A DNA stretch of 64,000 bases from Apostichopus japonicus (Eukaryota; Echinodermata; Holothuroidea; Aspidochirotida; Stichopodidae). The notes beneath the pieces are model-generated. The model was not told the DNA's origin. It made no database searches and saw only the letters and a program-made list of their open reading frames with translations. Shown here in pieces: positions 12,192-25,251 of this stretch (within the stretch, counting starts at the first letter, position 1; each line of letters opens with the position of its first letter). The DNA is taken from the NCBI RefSeq assembly GCF_037975245.1, contig NC_092578.1:17298821-17362820 (forward strand). Direction: 5' to 3'. Both the position numbers and the translations under genes were made by a program.

Positions 12192-14224
12192 ATTGACTGG
12201 AAGACTGCTGTTCACGACGAATATTATTATATTATAGCTGGAATTAATTTCCAGAAGATCAGTTAGCACTGCCCTTTAGTTGCAGGGGTCACTGATATTT
12301 TAAGGTTTGCTGTATACGTATTGTCTACTATCCATCTGGTTGATGCCTTGATTTATGCAAGAACCTCACGAAGCCATAAACTTTCGAAGCAGCCACTTTC
12401 AGATAAATTCTTTATAGACTTAGTGCTGTATGTAACCCTCGTGTTTCAAAGAGTTTAGAGTGCATTTAGTTTCACACCAGTAAGTAATAGCCTGAAATAT
12501 ACGGCATTGTTCCATTCTTGTTTTTGACCGTATTTCCTTTGTGACGTAATTGAAAACCCTGGGACTGTTGTGTGTCAGACCTTCAATAGGCCTATTTTGT
12601 ATGCACGGCGTTGACTACTACTAGTTTAAGTTCGGTATGAATAGCGGGTAACAGTTTTGTAAAATTGCAAGTCATTCTGGTAATTTGAAGTTCGGTATGA
12701 AGCGGGTAACAGTTTGGTAAAATGCAAGTCATTCTGGCAATTTTACGGAAGCTTTGAGCCATCATAAACATCCTATTTGTTAGAAACTTAATTGGCGATG
12801 TGACACATTCTTATTGATTATTTTGGGGCATTTATGAAGTATTATTTAAGTAAAAGTATTGATATACCTATTATTTTTTTTTGGGGGGGGGGGAAGAGTT
12901 GGGGGGGGGGAAAGTCAATTCTCAAAACCCTTGTTGGGAGACGCTTTTGCTCGTTAGAAATATATATTATGCTACTATGAGTATGTTTCTTTATTGGAAA
13001 GAGGTTGGGGGGGGCAGGGGAAAAATGACTGTGTGCATCCTTAAACACTGAAATTCATGCCTATGAGAGTTGGTTTAAACTGTCGATTATCGTGTCGCTC
13101 GTAACAAGCTGAGTTCATGTACATGTGTCAGTTAAAGTAAGTAGTCGAGCCGCTTTGATGATTCAATGATGTTTGAATGTAAACCAATGTCTCAACTATT
13201 TTATTGAATGGCAGAATTGAATGAAACAAGGGTTGCAGTTACAGTTGTTGTTGCTTCGTATATGATTTATAACATATCAAAAGAAAGATTATCTTGCAAC
13301 AAGTCATGCTTTAAAACGTGCAAGACTGTTACATATTTTCAACAGCGAAATGTTTACGTTTGTATCAAAAGTTGCCGATAAATATTACGATTAATATATT
13401 GATTTTATTAAATTCATGCCTTGATCATTAAGTTTAACTTGATTTTTATTCATTTTTCCATTCCTAGGCCTGCATGTTTATCAGCTTTTGAAGCTAATCA
13501 TGTGTCCACCCTTTCAACTCCTCCAAAATGTTACATCAATAAATGTTAACATTGACACAGTCATTTTCTCAAATATATTTTCATGAAAATTCTCTGTAAC
13601 CTTTAGTACATTACTTAAGTTTCTTATACAGTGTGACTGATTTTCTATTTACATAGAACAAGCAATCTCCTCCAAGCAACTTCTCCCACCTCAACCTCCA
13701 TCCCCCCTCGCCCCCCCCCCGCCAAGAAAAAAAGTGGTACAAGAGGTCTATGGAAAATAACTTAAATTAAAATTAGGAGGCAGGACAAACACAGCTTCGA
13801 ATTGTTATAAAGAACATCACATTTAATTTCCGCAAAAATGTACCATCAAGTTAGTTGTCTAATAAACCAAAGAACTAGAAAGGCTTACACTGGCTCCATA
13901 TGGAACCATATCGGTGTTATGAACGTGGGTGACCACCATCTTGTATCGAGGCATCACCATTCAAGATGTTCTCAGATCATTACAAGACTGATCTACTCAC
14001 TTCTGCTTTCATTCCTACTCACATGACTACCAATTGACCCGCCTCCCCTTCCCCCTCTCCCTTCCACTTGTTCAACATACCACCCCTGAATGACAGAAAC
14101 CATTATCTATTTCAATAAGGAGAAAGAGTACTCTTTTCAAATGCAATTGATCAGTAAATGAGTGATAAAAAGCAGACTGGGGGAAATTTGTAAATTCGGA
14201 AAGAGAAAAGAAAATATTGGCTTA
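12192..14224. other. Intergenic, upstream of CBR1 copy B
   Basis: Apart from the tandem duplication at 12628-12743 and poly-G/C runs (12888, 12901, 13711), nothing recognisable. Proline/glycine-rich open frames come from the homopolymers. Confidence 0.5.
12628..12743 (+). repeat. Tandem duplication of about 60 bp
   Basis: Two units starting AAGTTCGGTATGAA and ending CAAGTCATTCTGG plus AATTT, with 3-5 small differences. It is about 440 bp upstream of the CBR1 copy B start, so it could lie in its promoter region. Confidence 0.85.
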
Positions 14225-14290
14225 GAATGGGGGTTCGAACCAGTGACATCAGGATAAGAGACCCTGTGCTCTACCACACAGAGCTATCTG
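14225..14290 (-). mobile_element. tRNA-like SINE head
   Basis: The minus strand carries A box TAGCTCTGTGTGGTAGAGC and B box GGTTCGAACCC at tRNA spacing. The would-be acceptor ends do not pair, so it is a Pol III-derived SINE fragment rather than a tRNA gene. Confidence 0.5.
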
Positions 14291-14482
14291 TTCCTTCGTT
14301 GGTGGAGATCCCAATATAGCCATTTCTTTGCTGGCCGTGGGGGAGGGGGGTGGGGGGAGGAGAGGGGAAGCCACGGTACCTTATATACCCTGTCGTATCG
14401 AAGGAAGTTGTGAGATGTGATCCCTCGATTAATACACAGCAGAGCACAGGGCTTGTAATACTGAGTTCGCCGGTTCAAGTCA

Positions 14483-14711
14483 TGTATTTTAGATCCTCCT
14501 GCAAGCAGGAACTCGAGAAGAAGCCTCATTGGCTTATCAAAGCCACAAGCCGATCGAAGTCAGTCTCTTATATTCATATTTAACGTCCATGATTATGAAT
14601 TGTCAATTGTCAACAACTCTGTAACTGGACGACATACATTAATCTTGGAGTGACTGGAACCGGGACCTTATGATTGAAAGGCACAGGCGTTAACCACTGA
14701 GCTAACACTCC
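14483..14711 (-). mobile_element. tRNA-derived SINE, family 1, full-length-like copy
   Basis: On the minus strand a tRNA-like head starts at 14711: GGAGTG pairs with CACTCC, with A box TTAGCTCAGTGGTTAACGCC and B box GGTTCCAGTC. A body follows (GTCGTCCAGTTAC, TTGACAATTGACAATTC, GCCAATGAGGCTT, CTGCTTGCAGGAGGATC), ending near 14483. The body matches 47184-47385. Departures from tRNA consensus and the long body mark it as a SINE. Confidence 0.75.
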
Positions 14712-14910
14712 ACTGTCATGTGACCCCGATATCCTAATTCTGTAAAACTTTGAAATATTCAGTACAATTGTCCGTTGACAATTTTTTGGTCAACCCGACA
14801 TTTTGCAGCTGAAATGTTCATTTGAACAAATTCCACAGCTAACAGTCTCCTAATCTAATGTTAAATATGACAGATAAATAACAAAGCACCAGGATGAGGA
14901 TGGGAAGGGG

Positions 14911-15262
14911 CATAGGCGTAGGAGCCAAATTTGATTTAGGGGGCTGTAACGACTTGCCGTAAAATATAACCAACATTTCAACATGTTAATGTGCATATCA
15001 TATAGGCATTCATGGGTTATTACATCACAAGCCAATAACATTCAATTATTTTCCGTGTTATTACCCTTTCATATTGGTTACAATTATTGGGGAAGTCGTT
15101 ACAATAATAATGATCATAATAATATAAGTTTGACCATTGAAAAACACATTGCTAATTATTCTTCTTTCAGTAGGTGCCCGTAAAATTCTCAGCATATTGC
15201 CCAAATTTTTCACATCAATTTTTGGTTGGGGGGGCTCCGGCCCCCCCCCTCCTATGCCTATG
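14911..15262. mobile_element. hAT-type MITE, same family as 5549-6578
   Basis: It begins CATAGGCGTAGGAGCC and ends CTCCTATGCCTATG. The flanks GGAAGGGG (14903-14910) and GGGAGGGG (15263-15270) are a near-perfect 8-bp duplication. Internal sequence matches the element at 5549-6578, with only one of its tandem units. It is AT-rich inside with G/C-rich ends. Confidence 0.8.
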
Positions 15263-15423
15263 GGGAGGGGGTTGAGAGGAGACTGCTTACATGTCAAAAC
15301 AAAACAGACCATAGAAGCTAAACTGAAGCGACCTTCGCATGGACTGAAGCCCTCACATCTTGTGTCCTCGGTGACATTTTATCGGTTGGGATGAAGTGAC
15401 AAACTTAAGATGAATTCTGCTCT

Positions 15424-18400
15424 TCACGTGTCTGGAAACAATCCCGGGAACCAGTAAAGTCGTCCCTCTCTGTCCTGGTCATCTACCCAAACCAGGCCTT
15501 CTTGAACCAGACGATCCTGGAGGAAAGGAATAACGATATACATTTCAAACACATACTAATGACATTTCATTGTCTTCAATAATTTCATTAATTTTATTGA
15601 CCTGGAATTAAAAAAAAAAGTAGGCTTTTTTAATACTTGAATATGAGAGTAACAGGTGACAGATGATTTGGAATGGTATATATAAACTCTGGACAGTTTC
15701 TAAACAGTCAAAGAATATATAAATAAAGGAAGAGAAATAGCACCCCATCGCACACCAGGTTATGAATATGACCACAAATCTTTTCAAGTTTCAAACTTAT
15801 TAATTAATATCTCCCATTCAAACAAGTTCTCCCTTTGAGAACACAGATTTTGATCAGGTGATCGTTCATACGTGGTGTCGATACTGGATTGAAGAAAGAG
15901 AGTTCACAAAACATGACTACTATACAGGCGCGTAGCGAGGAATTTGCCAAGGGAAACTCTCTAAGCATAGCGCCACCATGGGTTGGCACGAAGCGTACAA
16001 GAAAAGTTTGGCCAAAAATGCCTCCCAGATCCCTGGAAATGACATTTCCCAGGCCTTGTAAGTTGCATCTTAGCATTTTCTATTTTGAAATTACTAGCGA
16101 TATCATAAAAAAATATGCTCAAGTAGGGGCGGTTGCCCCCTTTGCCCCCCCCCTTTGGCTACGGTAGTATTGTCCCATAACAGCTGTCACCGACAGAGAA
16201 AGTTCTTTTCAAGCAGGGTTTCACGCTACTGGACATAACGTCATATATGTCAATCGTAGATTTTATAGAGAAATTGCTGTGGACGCTGAAAGTATTCATT
16301 CTTCTGCCTTTGCAGGCTTTTTAAACCTCATCAATTTCACCATAGTTCAAACTACTGTAGGTGCTTGTTTGATGTGGAGACATGATACCTTGTGACCAAT
16401 TGGTAGGCAGGTTGTAATAAAACAGATCACAAATCTCTATATAAAGTATAACTAGGCATATAAATGTTGATATTCTTTGTGCAAAAGTAATATAAAAATT
16501 AAAAAAAAAAAGAAGCTTTGTAGGAAATATGTTCCCCTACATGACACTTTCTTATTTCACAGATTGGATCAAACCTATAACTTTACATTATTTCAAAAGA
16601 AAAGAAGAAGAAAATATTATTAAATAATATAAAAGGAGTTGGTTAGATAATGTTTTGATTGTAAAATCCCTTGGAATAGTACTGTAGATCTCTGGCTTTT
16701 TCATTTCAAACAAAGAAGTAAAATTAAGCAATTCTGAAATTTGGCCAAGTTGCTTTTCCAATGCATTTATTAAATACAAGTATGAATAATATACCTAGCA
16801 TATAAATCATTGCATAATCCATCCAAACTCAATAATTTCTTAGCATATCAACCATAATTTGGTACAAACACAATTAGAAGAGTGTTCAAGTGGGATTTAT
16901 TAAATGCTTTATTGGAAAAAAAAGGAACAGAGTACAAATGAAATTTTGATAAATAAATTGCTATACAGACTTATTTCCTTCTCCTCTCCTCCTCCATTAT
17001 TTCAGGCCCCCTCTCACACCCACCCCCCAACTTATCAGAGCAATCCCAGCTTCTCACCATCACTAGCATACTCCTTTCCTTTTGCCAGCCAAGTTTGTCT
17101 TGCAGGGCTTTTATAGATACATGTCCAGTACCCTGTTTGGAGACAAAAACACAAATAAATATTAATTAATATTTTACATTAAATATCTGAATTACAAAGG
17201 CATGAGAGGTCAGCAGAATCAGACAGATAGACAGACAGATGTATAGACAGACAGACAAGACAAAGACAAGAAACTGAGGAGAGGTAAGGTCCAATCTTTT
17301 TAAAAACCATAACGTAGCTGTACCAAAGGCAAGTGTGAGGCACGGGCATCGTCGCAATTTGCCACAGATCCGTTTGACAAATATTCATACCATAGGGAGC
17401 GTTGTGGTGATGTTGTTAAGGCAGTGGACTTGTGATCTAAGGCTTGCAGGTTCGAGTCCTGGCCAGATCATTACATTGTGTCCTTGGGCAAGGCACTTTA
17501 TCTCCATTGCCTCTCTTCACCCAGGTGTATAAATTGGGACCTGTGAGATAAAACTGTCAGCCGGGCGTGGTTTAGTTGCTGCCATGTGGAGGGATTGTCT
17601 CTATGTTTGACAGGTTATCGTTGACCGGGGTAATATTGTAAAGCGCTTCGAGCCTTTGAGAAAGGCGCTATATAAAAATATGAAATTATTATTATATCCG
17701 AATGAAATCTGTTTCATAAAATTCCTTTCTATTTATACATGGGCAGAAGTTTGAGAGAGGGGGTACATTTTTAGCCTTTTCATTCAGTAACATTTGCTTT
17801 TTTGGGGATCAAACATTACAAGCAACAAATATTTATTAATCTAGTCTCAACAACAACATTTCAACACAAATAATAGACACGCTTTTGAATATTTCAATAA
17901 ATTTCCAACCACGGGAAACCCCCCCCCCCCCTCTCCATATCGCTTCCTTTTAATGTTCAAATAATGCTCTCTGAGGGTACTCATTGTTGAGGGTACTCAT
18001 TGTTGAGGGGTACTCACTTGTGCCGTATTGAGTACACTTGTATGATCCATATTGAGTTCAGCCGGTACAGACTGTACCATAAACCTGCCATCATTCAGTC
18101 TATGGAGTACAAAACCGTTGCCAAGGCACTTTAACTTCTTTATTGCACGCATGACATCATCTCTATGAGACAGAAAAAAAAGAATTATTCAGCAATATTA
18201 ATAGTATCAGTAGATGCAGTGAGACACAGCTAGGAATCTAACTTTATATACACAGGTTTAAAAGGAGACACAAGCCCAAAAGTCATCATTGGTTTTATGT
18301 GATATAGATACTTGTCATCAAACTCCCCAAATAGCTATTGTACCATGTCAAACGTAGGAAGCTGAGGGGGCTGCAGCCTCCATGCAGCCAGGCTGACTAT

Positions 18401-21400
18401 GACATCATCTATTGTCATCCACAGTTTCACACAATAGGCACTGCAAGTTGGCAGAGATATTCATCGTTTGATATTGGTTCATCCTAAAGGAGGAGGATTT
18501 TTCTTTGCAGCTGCTGTATCTTTTTGTTTTTTGACATGGTGCCTAAGGAAAATTTCATTCCATTTTAGAGATATTATCAACATTATTTTGGTAATGTTTT
18601 TGGGAGGTACTATATATCTATCCCTTACACTCTCAAGTACTGCACGCCAGATTGAATGAGATCGAATGCAAAAATGCAGTATTTTGCATACACACTATCA
18701 ACGATAAGTTAGGTGTAAATAATATAAAATGGCTTTGTAAAGGATCGATTCTTCGCACTGTACCAAGATACTGTGAACAGACTTGAGGTGATTTTTGAAC
18801 TCATACTCGTGTTCTAGCATAGAAGGCTGAACTTGTTCTCATCCTCTGGATTCGTACTCATGCTGGTACTCAATTTTTGAGACCTAGTATAGACTCTAGT
18901 GTAAAGATACACACTGATTCCCATGTTTTAGAGCATTGTGTACTTGTACTCATACCAAGCAGAATTCTTTTTCTAGTCTGTACTCATACTTCAATTGTAC
19001 TTGTTACAAGTCTGCTTGAGTCCACTTAAAATTGCAACAAACCAACCACAACAAACTATAGAACTGAACTGTTCAATGTGTAGGTGCCTCATTTTTTTCT
19101 CTCTGAATATTCCACACAGTGGTCAAGACAATTGCTGGTGGTTGCATACAATTATTACTTGAACAGTACTGTAACTCTGTAACTACACAAATAGGCTTAA
19201 TATTTGCATATTTCGCTTCATCCATCTTTAACAATGGGCAAAAAGTTTGGCCAACAAGGAATATCAAACTGATTACAGTACAGTATGTGTGTATTGACTA
19301 TTAAGTACACATTTAAAGCCAAGAAGGCAGTCGTGCCAGGTATAGTTTGGATCTGTGTTTCTAGTGGGATGCATAATGAGGTTATTAGGGTTACAATTTC
19401 ACGCCACAAGTTTCTTGACATTAAAGTGTCTGGAATGAAGTCGCCTTTTACATATTTAAGTAAACCGAAGGTTGGCAAAACTGTTCTGTCAGTATGTCCC
19501 TAAAGGTTCTGACTATCAAACTGATTTTGGACAGTGAATTCTATTATTTTCTTTCTGCTGCCGATGAACTCACAGACTGACGTCTTGAGCCTGTCTCGAT
19601 CTGCCCCTCGTTGTTCGGACTTTCTGTAGTAATTCTTCCAGGCTCATGAGACCGCCGTTCCTATGTTGAGTAGCGAGGCAGACCTCGATTATCTGAACTC
19701 CGATCTCGTAATAGAAATCCCCGACGCCTAACATCTCAGACCAGAAACCTTTCCCAGCTGAGGAGATATGAATGATCGAAGTAAAATAGGGCAATGTTTT
19801 TCTTGGCAGTGCTATTTGATATTGAAGCCTCGTAAAGCAATCAATGTTGAACGTCTGAAAAATCTTCTTCAGTAAAATTTGTGCAATAAATACAGAAAAT
19901 ACATCATACAATCATACATGAGGAATTGAATTTTGCCCAAATTTTGCTCCATTCGTAGCGATTGAGCAAATGAAAAATCCAAACAAAAATATCACGTGTC
20001 CTCCTGCCTATGTTTATCCGAAGCATTAATTCGGATGCAGGCAATGCATGCAGTTGGAAGACCGGTTGATCTTTGTACTCATAACTGTACAAGTTATAAC
20101 TAAGCCAATATGCTGGGGCTATGTAATATATGCACTCACTTATTTGCCTTGTACCATTCTGTATTAAAATCTCCATTGCCGATTCACCTCTGAAACTTAA
20201 AACTAACATTTTCGCAGCAGAGGGAGCTGATTGAAGGATACATTTCACACATTAACACTTGAGTCATACATTACTTCACTGGCAGTTGAAATTCAAGACT
20301 GTACTGAGTTTCAGTCATAATAGTTCAATGTTAGGTCCTTCATTTTTATTTCAATATTCCGCAAAGTGGTCAAGACAACCACTGGTGATTTACATAGGAT
20401 TAAGCCTTTGAACAGTACTGTAACTCTGTTACTACACAAACAGGCTTAATATTTTAATATTTCGCTTGATCCATCTGTACAAATTGGGAAAAAGTTCCGC
20501 CAACATGGCATGTCACCATGATTGTGTGTGTATTTAGTACACATTTAAAACCAAGAAGGCAGTCATAGTTAGTAGTCCAGGTATGTTGGAGCTGTGGTTC
20601 TAGTGGGATTCATCATGAGGCTTTCAGGGTTACAAATTCACGTCACAATCTTTTGACATTAAAGTGTCTTAAATGAAGTCGCCTTTATTTTTAACTAAAC
20701 CGAAGGTTGACAAAACTGTTTTGTCAGCATGTCCGTAAAGGTTCTGACTATCGAACTCTTTCTGGACATCGTAGCATGATAGCAGACAATAACATAGAAG
20801 TGCATGGACAATCATTCATAATAACTGTAAAATATTTTCGTGAGCTTGAAAATGAGGGTACAATATTAGACTTTGTAGCATATTTTTTTAGGGGGGGGGG
20901 GGCAACCTTCATGACCATCTCCGAGGAACCTTGGTGAGCTTACTAGAAATATATATACAGAATGAAAGAAGGATACTTAATTTGGTCAGTGTAACTTTAA
21001 ATTCAAAAACATTGCCATGGTAACATACCAACATGAGAACACATATACTCACAGGCCAGTGGGTCAACTCCAATCGTTGCACACATTTCCTGGAAGTGCC
21101 TACGGAACTCGGGGTTTTTCTTGATGTCATTTCTGTGATTTGCTGCAAATTCCTCTAAGTTTGCTCTAAAGGCATCTAATTGTTTGGACATCTGATTCAA
21201 CTGTTCTTCTGCAAGCTCCGAGCCTTTATCTTTGTATTTGGCCTACAGGTATGCAAAGAATAGAGACATAACTTTACAAGAGAGTTTGCTTCAGTTGTGC
21301 ACATTCATGTAGATGTCTGCAATGGACTTGGCTGACCTGTTCTGAAGTTGCTCTGTGATAAGGGGCTGACGGGGGGGGGGGGGGGGGGGGAGGAGGGGGG

Positions 21401-22285
21401 ACGGAAGGAGGGGTTGAGAGGATAATGGACTTGCCACCCAAGGAGACAATCTACAAACTATGGAAACCATTATGTAGGTTGTGGGATTTTTCAGACGTTG
21501 GAGAATTTTATCTACAGTTTACAGACATTGCCGACCAATAGTAACTTTATCTTTTGAACATCAAGTTCATAGTCGAACCTAACTTTCATTCATCAATTCT
21601 GAAAGGTAGTGGAAGGGAGGGGGGGGGGGTGTCTGTTGGGTTGTGGCTCAGTCCTAACTCATGGAATAGCCAATGAAACTGTTGAATAAATTCAATCAAA
21701 ATCCACACTAATGGTTCATTAAATGCCATTTTGGCAAGGAAAAAAGAAAAATAGATGTGTTCAAACCACTTGAAGTAGTAACTAATACGACAAACTATTC
21801 CAGTTAATTAATTTGTTCTATGATGATGCAAGTACCAATTTGCTAATTTGTGATAACTAAGCTACGTCAGTAAAGGACTAAATATGAAAATAGCAAGAGA
21901 ACTAGGCCTAACTCTAAATTAATTGTAGATGCTTTAACTTTAAGTTAGTCACCTTTGATAGCTTTTAACAAAAACCAATGGGTTATGTTCAACCTCAAAG
22001 TTAACATTAGTTCTGCAAGTACATGGGTGGATCCTTCGCACATCACTAGTGGTACTCTACTGCCACTGGTCTAGCGTTTCACTGCATATCCTAACGTTGC
22101 ATTGTTACACTACAGTAAGTTAGCCTAATAACGAATTGCTGTTGCAGCGTTAGTGTAACGTTAATAGCAGTAACACTAGGCTTAGACCCCCATAGACTAA
22201 CGTTGGGTTTGCTAACATAACATAAATTCATTACCTCGGCTAATTTTTTCTTGTTAATAGCACCTAACCCGACAGCACGCCGCAT
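15424..22285 (-). CDS. SNF8: ESCRT-II subunit SNF8/VPS22 (complete)
   Basis: Subunit of ESCRT-II, which sorts ubiquitinated membrane proteins into multivesicular bodies at the endosome. Six coding exons: 22285..22235, 21242..21053, 19757..19574, 18162..18018, 17132..17058, 15516..15424. The 738 nt give 245 aa (human about 258; the C-terminal tail is shorter). Matches run the whole length: N-terminal [17 protein letters not shown], a helical segment with QMSKQLDAF and [21 protein letters not shown], the signature [24 protein letters not shown] across the exon 2/3 junction, then two winged-helix domains ([27 protein letters not shown]) and [10 protein letters not shown]-stop. The 17-residue first exon is fixed by homology at [10 protein letters not shown]. 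All splice sites are GT..AG with consistent phase. Exon 3 sits between two direct repeats, and the exon 4 donor lies in a tandem triplication. It is a single-copy housekeeping gene. Confidence 0.93.
15925..16160. mobile_element. hAT-like MITE, CAGGCGCGTAG family, decayed copy
   Basis: Starts CAGGCGCGTAGCGAGGAATT and aligns through most of its length with the element at 25252-25547 (shared TAGCGCCACCAT, CCCAGGCCTTGTAAG, TTTTGAAATTACTAGCGATAT). The right terminal repeat is degraded (GGCTACG), and no clear target duplication is seen. It lies in the last intron of SNF8. Confidence 0.7.
17399..17697 (+). mobile_element. tRNA-derived SINE, family 2, with ATT tail
   Basis: The plus-strand head has A-box-like TTAAGGCAGTGGACTTG and B box GGTTCGAGTCC. 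The body has GTGTCCTTGGGCAAGGCAC, and a 3' block follows (TAAAGCGCTTCGAGCC, AAAGGCGCTATATAA), with an (ATT)n tail. This 3' block is common in animal SINEs (from memory). It lies in intron 4 of SNF8. Confidence 0.75.
17972..18021. repeat. Tandem triplication at the SNF8 exon 4 donor
   Basis: Three 16-18-bp units (TGAGGGTACTCATTGT twice, then TGAGGGGTACTCACTTGT). On the minus strand the last unit contains the exon 4 donor GTGAGTACCCC; the other two read ATGAGTACCC, which lack the GT. Confidence 0.8.
19066..19536 (+). repeat. Direct repeat left of SNF8 exon 3
   Basis: About 470 bp aligning with 20323-20772 (shared GAACAGTACTGTAACTCTGT, AAAGGTTCTGACTATC) in the same orientation. The two copies enclose exon 3 of SNF8. 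Noncoding. Confidence 0.75.
20323..20772 (+). repeat. Direct repeat right of SNF8 exon 3
   Basis: Partner of 19066-19536, about 450 bp, with scattered substitutions and small gaps, so the duplication is not recent. Confidence 0.75.
21371..21390 (+). repeat. Poly-G run of about 20
   Basis: Longest of many G or C homopolymers in the window. It sits upstream of exon 2 in SNF8 intron 1. Confidence 0.9.
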
Positions 22286-25243
22286 GATTAAATCAATCAG
22301 TATATTCTCAGAGAATGAAGTCAAAGTGTGTAAGCGTTTCTGAAAAGTAATGCTTATAGTTATTAGGGTGTATGCTTTGGTTGCTTTCAATCGCGATACA
22401 TGGAGGGAATGTCCCTTGCGGCTGCACAACCGTAAAATAATTCCGTGTTCGCAACAGTGTCAAAATTAATAACTGTGAACGAGTAGTGTTAAATCATTAC
22501 AGCTTACTGGCCAAAAAAAACCCCCGTACATTCAGTGTTCAACTAAAATAATATTTTTGCCTTGGTTCATAACCCTGTTTTATAGATTCTTTGAAAGAAG
22601 TTTGATCATTTCCATAAAACTTCCTGGATTTTTTCGCCAGGTCTCCCACATTGTTTACTTTCATCTGACACAATAAATTTGGAGGATTTTTTCAGTACAA
22701 ACACGTTGGAAAAGTGAAATTCAGCTCGTTACCTCTTTTCAGTTAACTTAATTTTTAGACTTTGGCTGGTTTGTAGTAAACTTTCAAAATTGAATTACAG
22801 AAAAGTTACATTTCAGGTATAATGGACTAAAAGTTCAACATTTCCATGTACTTATTCGAAGTGTTTACTGTTTACTATGAAATGAGTGCCAGACGACAAA
22901 TTGTAGAGGATTTAGTCAATTTCTTTAGTTTGGTGAGAAATACACATGTAATCCTAGGCGATTGCCTTAGTAATATCAATTGCAAATTAATTTTGAGTAA
23001 TATGTGAAACTCGGTAGGATGGAAACCTTGCCGACCAAACACAAAAACAAAACTGCTTTGAAGGATATTTGTCAGATGGAAATGATTTTCAAGTGCGTCC
23101 TCACTTAAAGGATGGCGCTCTTTAGCTATTATTCCATTGATAAATTATTTCCGTGATTAACATTCACGATTATCATGCAGCGGATATATTTCAAATCCGT
23201 ATGCTTCTCAGTGGTCGATGTTTGACCTAATTTGACCCCTCAAAGTTTGATTGAGGAGTGCTATGGAAGAACTTCATAACGTCTGCGTGATCACGAACCT
23301 TCTTAAATGATCTGACTTTGGAAATGAACAACGCAGTAAGGATAAATGGTAATAAAATAGCATCCCTGGAATAGTTACTATTTTGAAGTTTGCAATTGGG
23401 GTTGCTTACCTCATAGCTATATATAGATTCGTGTTTTATTGTGTGTGTGTGTTTAATGTTTTTGCATGCGAATTTGGTGCGGCAAAATTTCACTTATTCC
23501 CTGACCACTATGTTATAAAAATAAACACAGTGAGAAGTGAAGGAAAGGAAGAGAGGGGAGCAAATAATTTTACATTCCCCACCCCAGTCATCCCTATTAA
23601 TACATAAATATACTTTTTTTAGACACTGGTTGACGGAATCTACCAAAATCTTCACTTATGCTTACTTCACAATGATCGTTTATCCTCCCTTATACTTCTC
23701 TTTAAATGCCCCTTTGCTTCAATTTCCACCCTAGTCATGGTGGAAACTGTGCAAACCCAGTTCTGGAAGGGTGCGATGGGAGTAGAGTTATTAGGGTTAG
23801 ATGGGGTGTGGTGGGGGTCTTGTATAATTTGTCGATAACATGCTTGTCAATATGAAAACTTCACAAATGAGCTTTAAAAATAACACAAACCAATATCGTA
23901 TTTGCGTCACGGGTTTTTGCTGAACTTTGGCTGTAAGTTTATTTTATAACTTATTTATGTACAATCTTATTTCACAATGGCATTTGTTCACATAATTTGC
24001 TGACACCACTGTTCGCAAAATCTTCATGTCATCATATTGTATAATGACACATTACATATATATTCAATTACAATGTTTACTATAGATTCACAAGATATGT
24101 ATATATGCATGGAACATAAAACAGACAAAGCAACAGTTAAATTAACCATTATAATTGACAAAGATGGGGTGGGTGGGGGGGGGGGGAGTCTTCGTGGGCG
24201 TCTCATGACCTTAAGAAAATCGGCAAACTGACATCGGTAATTATCTGTTATATCAGTCCATTGCATTTGTTTTTGCAGCAGCAGTATAGGTTTGCAGCAG
24301 CAGTATAGGAACAAGAGCTATGTGCGTATGTTTCGTAAATGAACCCCGGTTTTAGGCTAATATTGACCGACCGTTCCTCTTTCTTCCACTAATATTACAA
24401 GTATAGATAATTCTAAAAAGAATGTGTGAACTCCTTTTCTCCCTTATTTTCGAAAGGTGGCTGCATACGAATATGTCCGGAATACCTATTCTACATGATG
24501 ACCCGGACCATAATACCCACTCCCCTTTTCCTTTCTTTGCACCTCCACTATGGTGACCCTTACCAGAAAGCTACTTATACGCTGCAGCCAAAATCTGTCA
24601 CCAACTGGAAATTTGCCCAAATTCGCTCCCCCCCCCCCCCTTCCCCGCCAAAAAAAAAAGCGTTCGTAATTTGATCTTTATTTGTATTAACCATCTTAAA
24701 CGTAATCATATCTTAAGTGACTACGTCGTTGGGAATAATGAAAAGCCGTTCTTTAAAGCAGAGAACACATTTTTTCTATCGTGAAATGTATTGAAAGTTA
24801 CCACAATTGATCGTTAAACATACTTAGTCAATCCCCCACTCCCCCGACCCCCTTCCCCTCCCCACCCCCCTCCTTTGTACATGGATTCCCTTTGCTAGCT
24901 TGTAAACAATTGATATGGCTATATATACACATTCGTGGCGTTAACATCAAATTCTGATGACATGTATCCACGGCGGAGGGATTGTCTTCTCTGATTGGCT
25001 GTTTCCCTCGTAGACATTAATCTCTATGACAACGAACACATGAAACGTTAACAGTATACTTTTTTAACATACAGTTAAGGGCGTCGAAAAGATTTTTTTT
25101 TTTAAATTCTGCTTCTTCAAGGAAATTTCTTATTTCAGTCAAAGAGAATTGTCGTTTGTTATACATAAAATATAAAGAAATAGAATAAAGTTACAATGTG
25201 CATATATCTTTATATACAGTTAAATAAAGGAAAACTATCCACG
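22286..25243. other. Intergenic, upstream of SNF8
   Basis: No gene assigned. A minus-strand open stretch at 23493-23227 follows an acceptor-like TATTCCAG and contains a hydrophobic segment (DAILLPFILTALFISKV), but no family or partner exon was found. G runs at 24177 and C runs at 24630. Confidence 0.4.
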
Positions 25244-25251
25244 GCTTTATA

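Noticed and set aside
14225-14290. True tRNA gene
   Set aside because: The A and B boxes are present, but the acceptor ends do not pair; a SINE head is more likely.
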